Below are positions 1-11,837 of a stretch of DNA of 64,000 nt, in pieces. This DNA comes from Guyanagaster necrorhizus. Taxonomy: Eukaryota; Basidiomycota; Agaricomycetes; Agaricales; Physalacriaceae. Position 1 is the stretch's first letter; each line of letters starts with the position of its first letter. Where the stretch lies: contig NW_025064895.1 of the NCBI RefSeq assembly GCF_019112545.1, forward strand, positions 674,049 through 738,048, read 5' to 3'. Below the pieces are notes generated by a model that worked only from the letters and a program-made list of their open reading frames with translations, ran no database searches and was not told the DNA's origin. The position numbers were made by a program, and so were the translations under genes.

Positions 1-542
1 GCGGAGAATGGGGAGATTGCGCTTGGAATTTTGTTAGGACAAAGTCCTGAGATGAAAACGCCTGCGAGTGACAACTCGGTGCCCATTTTGGACAACTTGA
101 CTCCTCCGACGCAGAGGAGGTTTATGGTAGTGTTTCTGGATAATCAGATGCCAGTGATGTCGGGGTTGAAGACTGTGGCGTATCTACGGGAGATTGGGAG
201 GCGCGATTTCGTTGTTGGAGTTACTGGTACGGCCAGTCTTTTTGTAATTGCATGCAGCAGCTAACGGGCCTATCCTCGCATGCAGGTAATGCTTTGATTA
301 CCGATCAAAAGGTTAGTTTTTCTTTTTCTCATATTAGCTCTTTGACACTCACGATCGTTTCTCTCTGTAGGAGTATCTTGAAGCTGGCGTCGATCAGTGA
401 GTTTTCTTTTCTCGTTCCCCTTCTACGGAAAGTTGACGCGCTCATCCGTAGCGTTCTTACCAAACCTGTACTGGAACGAAGTCTCACGCATATGTTACAC
501 CTCGCGGAGCACCGCCGCAAATCAGCAGCAGCGGAGTCATAG
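1..542 (+). CDS. 3' end of a response-regulator receiver protein, probably a hybrid histidine kinase (5' part outside window)
   Basis: The frame is open from base 1 and shows a receiver (REC) domain: an AENG-type loop at the start, then FLDNQMPVMSG containing the phospho-acceptor Asp, the conserved VTG and, near the end, TKP with the conserved Lys. Exons read as 1-226, 286-311, 371-396 and 452-542; three introns of 54-59 nt have GT and AG ends and joining them restores GNALITDQKEYLEAGVDHVL. The protein stops 26 residues after TKP, with an Ala/Ser/Arg tail. Family knowledge: such domains accept a phosphate from a His residue in two-component relays, and in fungi they usually end hybrid histidine kinases or are separate regulators. 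The kinase part is not visible here, so hybrid kinase is an inference. Confidence 0.85.
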
Positions 543-1322
543 CACTTGTCTTACCTTCACTCCTCTCATCGACGTCACCCTGATATTTCCATCTCTCTGT
601 TTTGGGTCCTTTCCTTGGGTTCATTGGGGACATTTAATATGTATCACGTAGAATTTATATTGCAGTTTTGTAGGCACACTGTATACTAGTAACATCTTAC
701 GAAATATTGAATAATGAGTACAGTTGACTCTCTCATAACCCATAGCGGTCGGTGGACCCTCAGAACTATGGGTTACGAGGGGTATGGGTTATGAGAGAGT
801 CACTGTAGTTACATCTAGAGCAATACCCGAATTATGGTCCGTTTAATTTACTTTCTGGACATCAAGCTTCAAGCTTCAAGCAGAATTCTTTCCTGTTGAA
901 TCATTGTGATAGCACATAGCTGTTATGCTCTCCAAACAACTGATAGCACCAAAGTGCTCGTCTAAAAGATGGCTACTGTAGACAGTTCTGGTGGTCGGCA
1001 TAACTGGGACTGCCATGAATCCTGAGGGGCCCCTCGTGAACTCTGCCAGGTTATGTTCCATTCCAGGCGCGACGAAAAATTGAAAGCACGAAACAGGCCA
1101 AAATGGAAGAACCGCCCCCATCGCTGTATGTCTCAACATGTTGAAAAACCCAAACCATAGAACAGCCTTTTTTTGTACATGCAAAACAGCCAACGCCGGT
1201 ACTTGTGACGAAGCAGCTTGAAGCATTCATGCATGTGCTCGATACATGGCCTGATGAATGATGTAATATAACACAGGGACATATGTATCATAGGGCATAG
1301 TAAAGCAAGGACGCGAAAACAC
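543..1322. other. Intergenic region between two converging genes
   Basis: Apart from the MITE at 719-807 and a short AAGCTTC-type tandem repeat near 863-880, I see nothing supportable. The open frames on the minus strand here have no recognisable content and no good splice pattern. Confidence 0.6.
719..807. mobile_element. Tc1/mariner-type MITE, 85 bp with TA target duplication
   Basis: The element at 721-805 starts with CAGT and ends with ACTG, and is flanked on both sides by TA (719-720 and 806-807). Its ends are inverted repeats sharing GACTCTCTCATAACCCATA; the left arm has one extra T after CAGT. A third, partial copy of the arm (TATGGGTT) lies inside at about 767-774. There is no coding capacity. 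CAGT ends plus a TA duplication are typical of the Tc1/mariner superfamily, so this is a non-autonomous derivative lying between the receiver gene and RPL11. Confidence 0.8.
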
Positions 1323-2022
1323 TTATTTCTGAAAACACAGATGTAGTAAGCAAACTGAATCAAGGAAAACAAGGGTATACTGGCTCACCAAGATGATGCC
1401 GTCGAATCGTTGCTTGAACCATGCCATCGTATCGTCCTTCTTGATGCGATGAGAGAAGCCAATACGAGCCTTCTTCTGTTTCCGCCTTGCCACACGAGCA
1501 CCAGGACGTCCCATAACCACGTAGAAGTCCATACCGAAGATACCAATAGTAGGGTCATACCGAGCCCCCAAGTCGATATGCTCTTGGATACCGAAGCCAA
1601 AGTTCCCCGTCTCGGAGAAGTTCCTTCGTCTCAGCTCGTACTCCTTCACCTTCAAACCACGCTCCAAAATCTCCTCAGCCTTGGGGCCTCGGATTGTCAC
1701 ATGGACAGCAATTTTTTCGTTACGACGGATACCGAAGGTACGGACAGTGTAACGGGCTTTCGAGGTGACTGGTGTCTGACCAGTGAGCTGTTCCAAGACC
1801 TTCGATGCACGGGTCAGACGATCACCAGATTCACCAACGGAGATGTCTGTGAGTATACTAGTTCAGCACGTCGCTTCACTTCCCCAGTGAATGTACGCAC
1901 TGATGACAAGTTTGTCAATCCGGGGCTCCTTCATGGGGTTGGTGGGCGTCGCCTTTGTGTCGGCCTACAAACATGGTGATAAAACTAAAGGTCAACAACA
2001 TTGTAGACGATGAGCTCACCAT
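1323..2022 (-). CDS. RPL11: 60S ribosomal protein L11 (uL5)
   Basis: Complete cytosolic large-subunit protein uL5, which binds 5S rRNA in the central protuberance. Exons (minus strand): 2020-2022, 1901-1964, 1389-1846 and 1323-1328, giving 176 residues, close to the 174 of yeast. Visible blocks are [60 protein letters not shown] and [14 protein letters not shown]. The first coding exon is only the ATG and the last only Lys-stop. The last intron (60 nt) is a multiple of three and has no stop, so retention would give an extended C-terminus ending at the same stop codon. An ATG directly followed by an intron is common in ribosomal protein genes. Confidence 0.95.
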
Positions 2023-3389
2023 TTTGTTGTCGGTTTTGTCGATATCGGTGAAGGACCTCGTGCGAAGGAAATAATGAGTGGCTTAGGTAAGTTGGTGGCT
2101 GAAACTTAATTTCTGCAGCTGCACGGCATCCTCCGGAATTTCGTTCGAACCGCCATCTTAAATTCTGTTCGCATAGGCTTCGCCGTCAATGATACAATAG
2201 ATGTACCTTCTCCCTCTCCTGCTCGAATGAATATTTTATTATCGTTCCAATGACCTTCCGCCTCGGAAAACGGTGTTCATGCAGGCAGAAACAAATGTTG
2301 GACTAAAGCACCCTCAGTTTAAGTAATTAGGCGTATGTAGGTTTTGAATCTGAATCTCGGCTTGCTTGTCATTTGTTATCATCATATGCTCATTTACTTC
2401 TCAGATGGCGTATTCGTCATACCACCGTCAGAAAGTCTACGAGCGAACCTTGATGCGCCTCTGATAAATAGTTGGGCCATGAGCGGTAGGGTCTTCCTCG
2501 ATGTGATGCATACGGTGATATTGTGCATCTTCGTATATATGGTCTGGATGTCTTGTCCGACAACCAACAACCATTCATTCTCAGCAATGCATCACCGAGA
2601 CTCTTCTATGCTACTCAATGCTTGCCCAAGTATGGCATTGTTCGGTCTCTCTTGGTTCATTAGAAGCTTAACCAGGAAGGACAAACTTGCCTAGGATGAG
2701 TCCTATCAAAGTCATCCTTTCTTTGTGCAAGAGACTAGTTCAATTGCCGTGTTCGCTACGGCTGTCATCCAAGAGTGATACCAATGTGATGCAATGCTAA
2801 GGCATTTAGTTTTGATTTCTCTTGTCTTGCTGTTTGTGCTGAATCTCAGTTACCAGATGACCATCCGGAATTTTACCTCAGATACGTTTTATCCGCTTGT
2901 CCATTTCTTAACGGCATACGAACGCAGGAATCATCATGAGTACTTCTTAGGTGGCCATACCAAGAAATCCAGTCATGTTATGCCTTTAGTGCCGGTCAAA
3001 CTGATCATAGGGCATTCAGAGCAGTACTTTCAGTATCAGGTTCTCCCGGGACGGGGATGTGGTATCACAGTGATTACTATCGGTATCGACAGAGCGTCGA
3101 ATAGTTGAAGGTAGGTACTTGGACCTCAGGGTTGGGTGTAACTCAGCAATGAGCATTCACAGACCAGCAATCCGGCTCACGATCGCCAGGCAAATGCGAA
3201 TGCTTAGTATGATTTTAGCACAAGAAGATAACAAATGTGGTGACATCTCAGAAGTCGTCTCTCGAACCGGGCACTTTTCGGCACCATTCAGCATCATCTT
3301 ACCTCGTAGACCTCAGGCCTCAAGACCTGGCATACCGCTGGCCAACATGGATGCGCTGGCAACCATTTTTTTTCAGCATCCGATTCATG
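2023..3389. other. Shared upstream region of RPL11 and the GH7 gene
   Basis: The two genes point away from each other, so this 1.4 kb holds both promoters. Open frames at 2344-2694 and 2794-3108 lack splice structure and recognisable motifs and I do not call them genes. Confidence 0.5.
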
Positions 3390-3396
3390 TATAAAA
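3390..3396 (+). promoter_or_regulatory. TATA box of the GH7 gene
   Basis: TATAAAA lies 45 bases before the start codon at 3441, which is a usual position for strongly regulated fungal cellulase genes. Confidence 0.65.
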
Positions 3397-3440
3397 GGCG
3401 ACCGCACCACTGCTCGTTTATTGTCAAGGAAACGTCGTAC

Positions 3441-4875
3441 ATGTTTCCCAAGGTCACTCTCCTCTCCCTCGCTCTCGCTGCTGTTGTCTACGGCCAACAA
3501 GTTGGGACTCTAACAGCTGAGAATCATCCCCAACTCCAAGTTCAGCAATGTACATCAGGTGGCAGCTGTACAACTCAGTCTAGGTCGATTACACTCGATT
3601 CCAACTGGCGTTGGACACATGAGGTTTCGAGTTCCACCAACTGCTACACCGGCAATGAGTGGGACACGTCTATCTGCCCCGATCCCACGACCTGTGCAAC
3701 CAACTGCGCTTTGGACGGTGCCGATTACTCTGGCACGTATGGTATTACGACCAGTGGTAACGCGCTTACCTTGAAGTTCGTCACCCACGGACCGTACTCT
3801 ACCAATATTGGCTCCCGCGTGTACTTGCTTGACTCCAGCGGCAGCAAGTACCAACTCTTCAACTTGAAGAACCAGGAATTCACTTTCGACGTCGACATGT
3901 CGAACCTCCCTTGCGGTCTCAACGGTGCTTTGTACTTCATCCAGATGGACGCCGATGGTGGAATGGCCAGGTTTCCTACCAACAAGGCTGGTGCCAAGTA
4001 CGGGACTGGCTATTGCGATACGCAGTGTCCGCAAGACATCAAGTTCATCAACGGACAGGTTGGTTTTCTGTCTCTCTTTACGTCCTTCACTTTAGCTCAT
4101 CGCCGACGTTTAGGCCAATGTTCTGAACTGGGTGCCTTCTGATACCGACGTTAATGCTGGGACAGGTGAATACGGCACTTGCTGCAGTGAGATGGATATC
4201 TGGGAAGCCAACTCTCAAGCCGCTGCCGTCACTCCTCACGTCTGCTCGGGGATTACTGGTCAGACGAGGTGCTCGGGCACCCAGTGTGGAGATGGTGATG
4301 AGAGGTACGACGGATTTTGTGACAAGGATGGTTGCGACTTCAACTCGTGGCGTATGGGCGATCAGACATTTCTTGGTCCCGGCAAGACCGTCAACACCAA
4401 CTCCAAATTCACCGTCGTCACCCAGTTCCTCACTTCCGACAACACCACCACCGGCACCCTCCACGAAATTCGCCGTCTCTATGTCCAGAACGGCAAAGTC
4501 ATCCAGAATTCTAAGACCACCTTCCCCGGCATCAGCGCGTATGACTCTATTACCGACAACTTCTGTAACGACCAGAAGGCGCTCTTCGGTGACACCAACT
4601 CTTTCGAATCCAAGGGTGGACTTGCCGCTATGGGCTCGGCATTCGAGGCGGGCATGGCTTTAGTCATGAGTATTTGGGATGATCACGCGGTCAACATGCT
4701 CTGGCTTGACAGTGACTACCCCACCGACGCTCCTGCTTCCCAACCCGGTATCTCTCGTGGACCATGCGCTACGACTTCCGGACAGCCCTCCGTTGTCGAG
4801 TCGCAGTCTGGCGATGCATATGTCACATACTCCAATATCAAGTTCGGCCCCATTGGCTCTACTTACGCGCATTAA
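3441..4875 (+). CDS. GH7 cellobiohydrolase, no carbohydrate-binding module
   Basis: A secreted reducing-end cellobiohydrolase (GH7, EC 3.2.1.176 type). Two exons, 3441-4058 and 4114-4875, split by a 55 nt intron, give 459 residues. An N-terminal signal peptide ([20 protein letters not shown]) leads to [12 protein letters not shown]. The catalytic motif is [11 protein letters not shown], holding the nucleophile Glu, the Asp and the acid/base Glu; [25 protein letters not shown] and the many Cys residues fit the fold. The protein ends at GSTYAH right after the catalytic core, so there is no Ser/Thr linker and no CBM1. GH7 enzymes without a CBM1 are frequent in basidiomycetes. Carbon-source control is likely but not shown here. 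Confidence 0.95.
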
Positions 4876-5676
4876 AGTGTGCTATTCCAAGTTTTAATTG
4901 CATTCCTCACTGACTCGAACAAAGATGACGATGTGACGCCTTTCCTTGGTGAGACTCACGCTCGGCTTGTCTGACATTAACTCAAGTTGACCCCGAAGAT
5001 TTGAGTATTCACGACCGTTTTTACGTTCTTTTCTTATCAATCAAATTTCTGTGGCGGGTTGCTTTCGTCACCTTGTCCGTATCTTTGTCCCTTCGTTTCT
5101 AGACTTCTACTAACCGTTGAATCGTTACCGAAGACTGGTCTTCATAACTCTTCCTCGGCTGGTACGCTCGCTGTAAGTTTCCCATATAGCACTTCCTTCC
5201 CCAGTGGCCTACCTCCTTCCTAGGCCTCCCTCTGACTTTCTTGTGGGCATCTATGCATCAATGGGTATGGTGTGATGATTGCGGAACAAAATCAGCTTTG
5301 GCCGAGGGTTGAGCAGAGCACTTGTATTCACCCCCAGAATGTCAGATCCTTGGAAGCTTATTCAGTAATGGAAGAGAATTATGTCTTGATTAACTCCTGC
5401 GGACAGCTACAAGGAAGTTTGGATGATGAGTGTTTGCCGTGTTTCTCATACTTAAAAGTTACCCTTCAGCAAGTCTTCAGTGTCTTGCCAGTGAGTGCCT
5501 ATATTTGTCCACGTGCCGAAGGCCTGGGAAAACACCGGGCCGTTCAGTTCAAGATGACCTTCTGCGCGTCGTACCCATCATGTAAAAAGTTCTCGACCAC
5601 CATGTGCTACTTGTACAGATTGCTTTTCTTCTCTTCTAAACGAAGGCTTCCACATCGAGACAAGCCCATCTGATCA
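4876..5676. other. Intergenic region between GH7 and GH35 genes
   Basis: Holds the 3' end of the GH7 transcript and the promoter of the GH35 gene. A 133-codon open frame at 5272-5673 has no family features and reaches into the likely core promoter, so I treat it as chance. Confidence 0.5.
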
Positions 5677-5684
5677 TATAAAAG
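5677..5684 (+). promoter_or_regulatory. TATA box of the GH35 gene
   Basis: TATAAAAG lies about 35 bases before the ATG at 5716. No other TATA-like site is better placed. Confidence 0.55.
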
Positions 5685-5715
5685 CCGTGTCCAATGTCTG
5701 TTTCAACCTTAGAAA

Positions 5716-8700
5716 ATGCTGCTGTATCTGCTTTTGGTTCTCTTTTTGACCTGTAATCCTGTGACCTTGGTCGAAGGCTTTCACACACTTTCTCGCCGAA
5801 ATTCTACTGGTCTCACGGATGAAGTCACTTGGGACCCTTATTCGCTTTCAATTCATGGGCAACGAGTGTTTGTCTTAGCAGCGGAGGCTCATCCGTGGAG
5901 GATTCCAGGAGATCCAGCTATCTGGGCCGACATCTTCCAAAAGGTCAAAGCAAATGGGTTCAACACTGTGTCGTTCTACGTCAACTGGGCTCTTCATTAT
6001 CCTGCACCTGATACCAATGCTGGTAGAGGTGATTTTGAAGAAGGAACTTACAGGGATATACAGGGATTCATTGACGAGGCGAAGAAAGCTGGTCTTTGGA
6101 TGATTGCGAGGTCCGTCCACATGATTTTGATTTCTTCGCTTGTGCTGATCCTTCTATTCAGACCCGGACCGTATATCAGTAAGAACGATTCCATCTGCCC
6201 TAAAGATCGCTTGATGTCATCGCATAGACGGAGAAACTACTGGCGGGGGGTTCCCTGGCTGGGTAGGGAATATCGCAGGGAATTTACGCACGAACAATCC
6301 GAACTATACTGAAGGTACTTTAGTCCATACGGTTTCGGCATTAGAAGATATCTTTTGAATGCTCATTTATCAGCTTGGACACCTTATTTGACTTCGATTT
6401 CCAAGATAATTGCCAAGAACCAGATTACGAACGGAGGTCCCAGTAAGTGTCGATGCAACAAAGGGAGAATGATGTTCACGTCAAATGCATCCAGTCATCC
6501 TTGTCCAAGCCGAAAACGAATTTTCTGAAAGTGAAGGCAATGATGTATACATGCAGGCTATCATCGACCTCTACAGAGACAACGGTATTGTAGTTCGTAC
6601 GTCGGCATTTTTTTCACGAGCCGATTATGCTCACACATTACATAGCGATAACTCACAACGACCAACATGCCGGACAAGCAGGGTATCATCTACTAATTCT
6701 TCACCCTCTTCTCATATTGACTATATCGCAGGAATTTCTCACCCGACCGCCCTGGCCTTGGACGTGTCAACATATATTGGTATACTTTTCTCGCACTCTC
6801 GTCACCAGGAAGCTTACTCCTTCATTCAAGCGGCGACTCTTACCCCCAAGGCACTAATAGTTGGGCACAGGTTCAGTCAATATACTACTCTGCGCACCAG
6901 GCTGTTGCCCCAAGTAATCCTTTGTGTCTCGCCGAGGTATTATGCGTGATGGTTGAGTGTGCTCTCTCCGACTCACCGTGCTACTTCAGTTTGAAGGAGG
7001 CTACCTATTGCAGTGGGGTTCTGTTACACCTCGAGGTGGAACGGGGTACGAGAAATATTGTAAGTAAGAACGTTTCATCTTTCCAGTTTGTGGTAAATTT
7101 TCGTACAGCGAATGATCTTACCGATGCTACTTTCGGTACGGGGGTTGCCATCATTGTCATTGTATTGATACTAATATGCGACGTTTGATCAGAGGATATT
7201 TTTTACAAGGAAAATTAGCAAGTATTTCCATTGCCGCTTCTCCTTTGTTGCCAATTGAACGCCCAATTTTTTGTAGTGCGCAAACAGCCACCATCTTGAG
7301 TGAGTTTCAGAGTGTTCGCCGAATCTCACTCTTTTAATTTTTCAAAGGCATATACATGCTTTTCGGAGGCACAAATTGGGGACAGACTGCAGCTCCAGTC
7401 AGTGCGCGCGTTGCATTTGTAACTTGCGTGTCTAATTTCGTTGACAGGTCTCATATACCTCATATGATTATGGCGGAGGTATACCTGTCTATTTTCGCTT
7501 TGCGCACAGCACTTATTCCAAAAAGGGATCAACGAGAACCGCATCGCTAACACCAAGATGAACGAAATGCGCTTACAGGGTCTGTTGTCTTCGGTAGTCT
7601 CCAATTTCATTGAATCAGACCCCCACAGGGCTATTCCTGCGTGTCTCTCGCGATTTGCTGTCGTCGGATCTCATAGCGAACGGCACAAACTATACAACAT
7701 CTTCGTTAGTCCATACGGCAGAATTGCGCAATCCTATTACCGGTGTTGCATTCTATGTAACTCGTCACAACGACTCCACGTGAAGTGCACCCAGATGCTT
7801 TGAATTATCATTATTTTTTACATACCTACAGATCGACAGAGCTGACAACCACGCAGATTCATGTCAACACTTCCCAAGGGTCTTTGTTGATACCTCAAAC
7901 TGGTGTTCTGACCTTTAATGGGCGCGAGAGTAAAATAATTGTGACCGACTATGTTTTTGGAAGGAGCTTCGCCACTATACTATACTCAACCGCTGAGTAT
8001 GTGGAAACTATATTCTTGAGCTAATAGCGATTCTCAACTCCCTTTCTTCAGGATTATGACGTGGACGATGTGAGTACTAACTTCTTGTTGAAAAGGATTT
8101 TTCTCAGGCTGAGATCTTTGATAGGATCGATGATACGGATTATCTTATCCTATATGCCCCCGAGGGGCAGACAGGAGAGACTGCATTTTTACTGTCGACT
8201 GAACTCAAATCATTGAATCTCCAGGATGCTCCTGGAGCTACGTCAAGTCTCTCTGATGGTAAACTAACACTACAGTACACCTTAAATGGGTCTCAATTCA
8301 TTCCCATCCAATTACAAAGCACCAAATTTGTGGTCATTCTTCTGGACAAGATGACAGCCTACCAATGGCATGCCCCAATCATAGAGGGGAATGGTACCTT
8401 TGGGAATTTCTTTTCCATTGGAACGAATGATACGTTAGTCTTCTGTCGCCTTTTCACCTACCTAGTGTTCTAAATTTGCTTTAGTGTTCTTGTTGGAGGA
8501 CCATATGTTCTGCGATCCTCAAGTTTAAATCGAAATACGTTGGAATTGGTCAGTCATTATCAAGTATGATTATTTGTCATGCGCTTTACAACGCCTCATG
8601 CCCAGACTGGAGATCTCAATGGTACTACTTCCGTCGAGTTCATTGCACCATCATCCATCTCTCGATTGTCATGGAATAGCAAAAATATATCGGTATTCAA

Positions 8701-10292
8701 ATCGTCTCGTGGATCGTTTGTGGCTACCATTCAGGGTGCAAATGTAAACATTAGCCTGCCTACTCTCGGCGACTGGAAAGTCTCCGGCAGGTGAGACGTC
8801 GACGTCCTTTTCATCGCATAATCCATTAATTCAGATTATGCAAGCCTGCCGGAGATTGTGCCAGAATTTGATGACTCCGGGTTTGTTCTAGCTGATATCA
8901 GGACCACCAACGTGAGCCGCCCTTTTCCCATCAATACGACACCACCAATTGAAGGTTTTGCTCGCAGTATACAAACCTCCCTCCATTATATGGCGACCTA
9001 GTACTCTATTCACAGCAATACGGGTAAAATCACAACATGTCTCAACGACTTGATTGACAATAATCCTGTACTAGATTTTTCGGTGGGAATTTAATCTTTC
9101 GAGGACACTTCAAAGCATCTGGAGACGAGACCACCGTGAAGCTAGCAGTTCAATATGGTTTTGCTGGCGGATATACTGCATGGCTTAATGGCGTCTTCCT
9201 TGGATCGGGGCAAGGCAATTCGACTGTGAGCTTGTCAGAGGATTCATGGGCTATTCCTGGCAATGCGCTCCGAGTTGGGAAGGACAATGTGCTTGTTATT
9301 GTGCAAGGTATGCTGCTGTCGTTCTGAATCCCTTCAAAGGTTCATAGTTTTATGGTATAGATCACACTGGGTACGTTATGTCTGAGCATGTTGGACCAAT
9401 GAACTCTCTGATGCACGTCTTTTGATAAAGCATCTCTGAAACCAGCAGTAGGTCTTATCACCTTCCCGGCCACCCTATGTGCCCTGATCTGATAATCTAG
9501 CAAACGGCGGCAAAGAGCCCCGGGGCATTCGAGGGTATGCCATTGAAGGTGGAAATACAACCTTCACATCGTGGAGGTTGCAGGGAAATCAAGGCAGAGC
9601 AGACAATACTCCCGACCCCTATCGAGGATATTTAAACGAAGGGGGTTTGTATGCAGAAAGAATCGGCGCACACCTACCTGGATACCCTGATGTCCAATGG
9701 AGAAATGGTACGCCATTCTCCGGTGGCGGCCTCTCACGCGCCGGAATCAATTTCTATCGCACGACATTCAACCTGGTAAGGTTTGCCGACTGAGTATCAA
9801 GCACCATTGAACTGATATGCTTTAGCCCGTTCCTGATGGTGTCGACTTTCCTATCCGATTGTCCATCACTCCTAGTGATATCAGCTCGAACTTTAGAGTT
9901 CAAATTTACCTCAATGGATGGCAAGTGGGCAAGTACATCAATAACATTGGGTGGGTTCATTTCAAAGAGGACCCTTCCTGATGTTTTGGAGATCTGACTG
10001 GCACGTACTTAGTCCCCAAACAGATTTCGTTCTTCCCGCAAGGTGATGGATGAGATTAACTCAGCTACAGGCTTACTAACATATATCGACTAGTGTCCTT
10101 CGACGTTCCTCGACAAACACGCTGGCGCTATCACTTTGGTCCCTGGACAACTCTGGCGCTTCTATAGCAGGTCTCGAACTGATATCTGATGGAATTTTTT
10201 CGACCTCCCTCGTTTTCAATGACTACCATACTCCGGATTACATTGAACAGCAAAAGAGCAGACCATCTGGAACATACTATGAACCGATGTGA
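5716..10292 (+). CDS. lacA: GH35 beta-galactosidase, secreted, very intron-rich
   Basis: Signal peptide ([20 protein letters not shown]), then the GH35 barrel: [39 protein letters not shown], and VQAENEF with the acid/base Glu (near 6513). [17 protein letters not shown] and LAEFEGG follow, the latter with the predicted nucleophile Glu, then MLFGGTNWG. The C-terminal jelly-roll domains include [11 protein letters not shown] and [14 protein letters not shown], and the protein ends GTYYEPM. I reconstruct about 29 exons; early ones are 5716-6110, 6162-6178, 6228-6314, 6374-6442, 6495-6596, 6646-6682, 6732-6779 and 6831-6936. Two introns appear to start with GC (near 7218 and 8786). The splice path at 9371-9502 is unresolved. 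The usual SGE near the start is AAE here. The enzyme cleaves terminal beta-galactosides of hemicellulose and pectin. Confidence 0.93.
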
Positions 10293-10372
10293 AGATTACG
10301 GAGGGATTGAGTGTAAATACATCAATAACATTATAAATGAACATCATGGGAGAGTTCAGTCACTTTCGTCAC

Positions 10373-11736
10373 CTAAGAAGGCCACGATGCTTTGTCTAGC
10401 TGACATCTTCGCCCATGTGTCAGTTATAGGATACATAAAAGCAGGTAACATGTATGCTCACTTTTCGCTTCACAGATTTTCCAGTCATCTCTTCATTAGA
10501 GTCATCTTGGTCGGATTCAACTGCCTTCTTTGTCATAGCGCGGCTCCCCGACGAGCGGCTCACAAACGACTTCTCGAAGGATTGGACGTCAGCTAGGGAT
10601 GCGAAGTGAATCACTTGATGCAGAGAAGTGTGGGGACGACATCGCATACCTAGCTCTTCCTCCAGTTCTCGTTTTTCTCGAATGGCTTTGGCCTGCTCCA
10701 TGCTCATTCGGCCCTTCATGCCCAATTCAGTGAGGATATCCTTGATGATTTTAATCTGCTGTGACGGACGATCGACACCTTCGAAAAGCGTCGCCCAGGG
10801 TTTACGCACACCGCATGCTAAAACCAAGGACTGGCCAGTGCATCAGGACTTGAAGACTAGACTTGAGAGGAAACATACCTTCAATCGCTTGATAGTGGCG
10901 TCGTTTTTGTCCGATGATTTCTTGTCAGCTGTTTTCTTCGTGGTAGGCGCGCGCTTCGATTTGGACTCCTATCCAAGGTGTCAGTTCCGTGAGGGCAAGA
11001 CTTGGGCGGCTAAATATTACAATCTTCTTTTCTTTAACCACAGTCTTCTTCTGCGTAACAAGTGGTTCATTCTCCATATTTGAGTCCCCAGAGCCCTGAT
11101 GGTGCCAAGTCAGAGGGAGTTTTGTCACTGGGGGAGAAAGTTGCTCACCACATCAGCCTCAACAGGTTTCGACTTGGGTTTGGAGCGCTGCTTTTTGCAA
11201 CTACGAGCATTTGGTTTCATCGGCGCAATAGATTTCTTCTTTGGCTGGGGATCCTCGTCTTCAGAAAATATGCTCCTGGATTTTGTGGATGGTCCTTGGT
11301 GTTTGGAGTCGAGGCGTTTCTGTGGGAGGTTCGTACTGATGACGACGAATTATCACGCGATGCCTACCTGATGAGAAATGTAGCCCCCTTGTCCGAATAC
11401 AAAAGGATTGATAGGATCATATGGGACATCGTCCTCGATGTCGGAGGAAGCAACAACAGACTTGGGGCAGCCATTACTTTAGGCATGTCGAACGTAGAAC
11501 ACACGTACTGCTGACTTGAACTTCTTTGCCTTCGCGCCACCCGCTTTTTTATTTTCAGAGGATTCCATTGATTTACGTTTCTTTGAATCACCGGTGCTGC
11601 CAACTTGAACCTGTGCGCTGTAAGCAAGCGGTTCGAAACAACGTGATGAGAATGGACTAACCGATCTAATTTCGACGTCAGAGTCGGAAGCGTAGGAGCT
11701 TGCACCTGAGGAAACTTGTTCGGAATCCGACGACAT
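10373..11736 (-). CDS. HIRIP3-like histone chaperone-type nuclear protein
   Basis: The N-terminus is acidic and Ser-rich (MSSDSEQVSSGASSYASDSD, from 11736), followed by basic Lys-rich stretches (KKRKSMESSENKK, GGAKAKKFK, KKSIAPMKPNARSCKKQRSK). Near the C-terminus is a conserved block: ATIKRLKSLVLACGVRKPW, LFEGVDRPSQQIKIIKDILT, ELGMKGRMSMEQAKAIREKR. This resembles the C-terminal domain of HIRIP3, an H2A-H2B chaperone that binds HIRA. Several 50-60 nt introns can be placed (for example 11618-11661 region and 10820-10880). The last exon is uncertain; the stop may be at 10373 or at 10420. Function is inferred from this block only. Confidence 0.65.
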
Positions 11737-11837
11737 CCTTGGATCCAATAGCTTTGGTGATAATCAAGAGAAAAAGAATCTGGGTCAGACGCGACTGTCA
11801 CATCAACCGTCACATTGACGTGCTAATGTTGTATGGT

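Noticed and set aside
1410..1979. Open frame of 189 codons on the plus strand
   Set aside because: It lies antisense to RPL11, whose exons, splice sites and protein are certain.
3555..4034. Open frame of 159 codons on the minus strand
   Set aside because: Shadow of the GH7 gene; no protein features of its own.
5272..5673. 133-codon frame before the GH35 gene
   Set aside because: No motif, no splice structure, and it runs into the core promoter of lacA.
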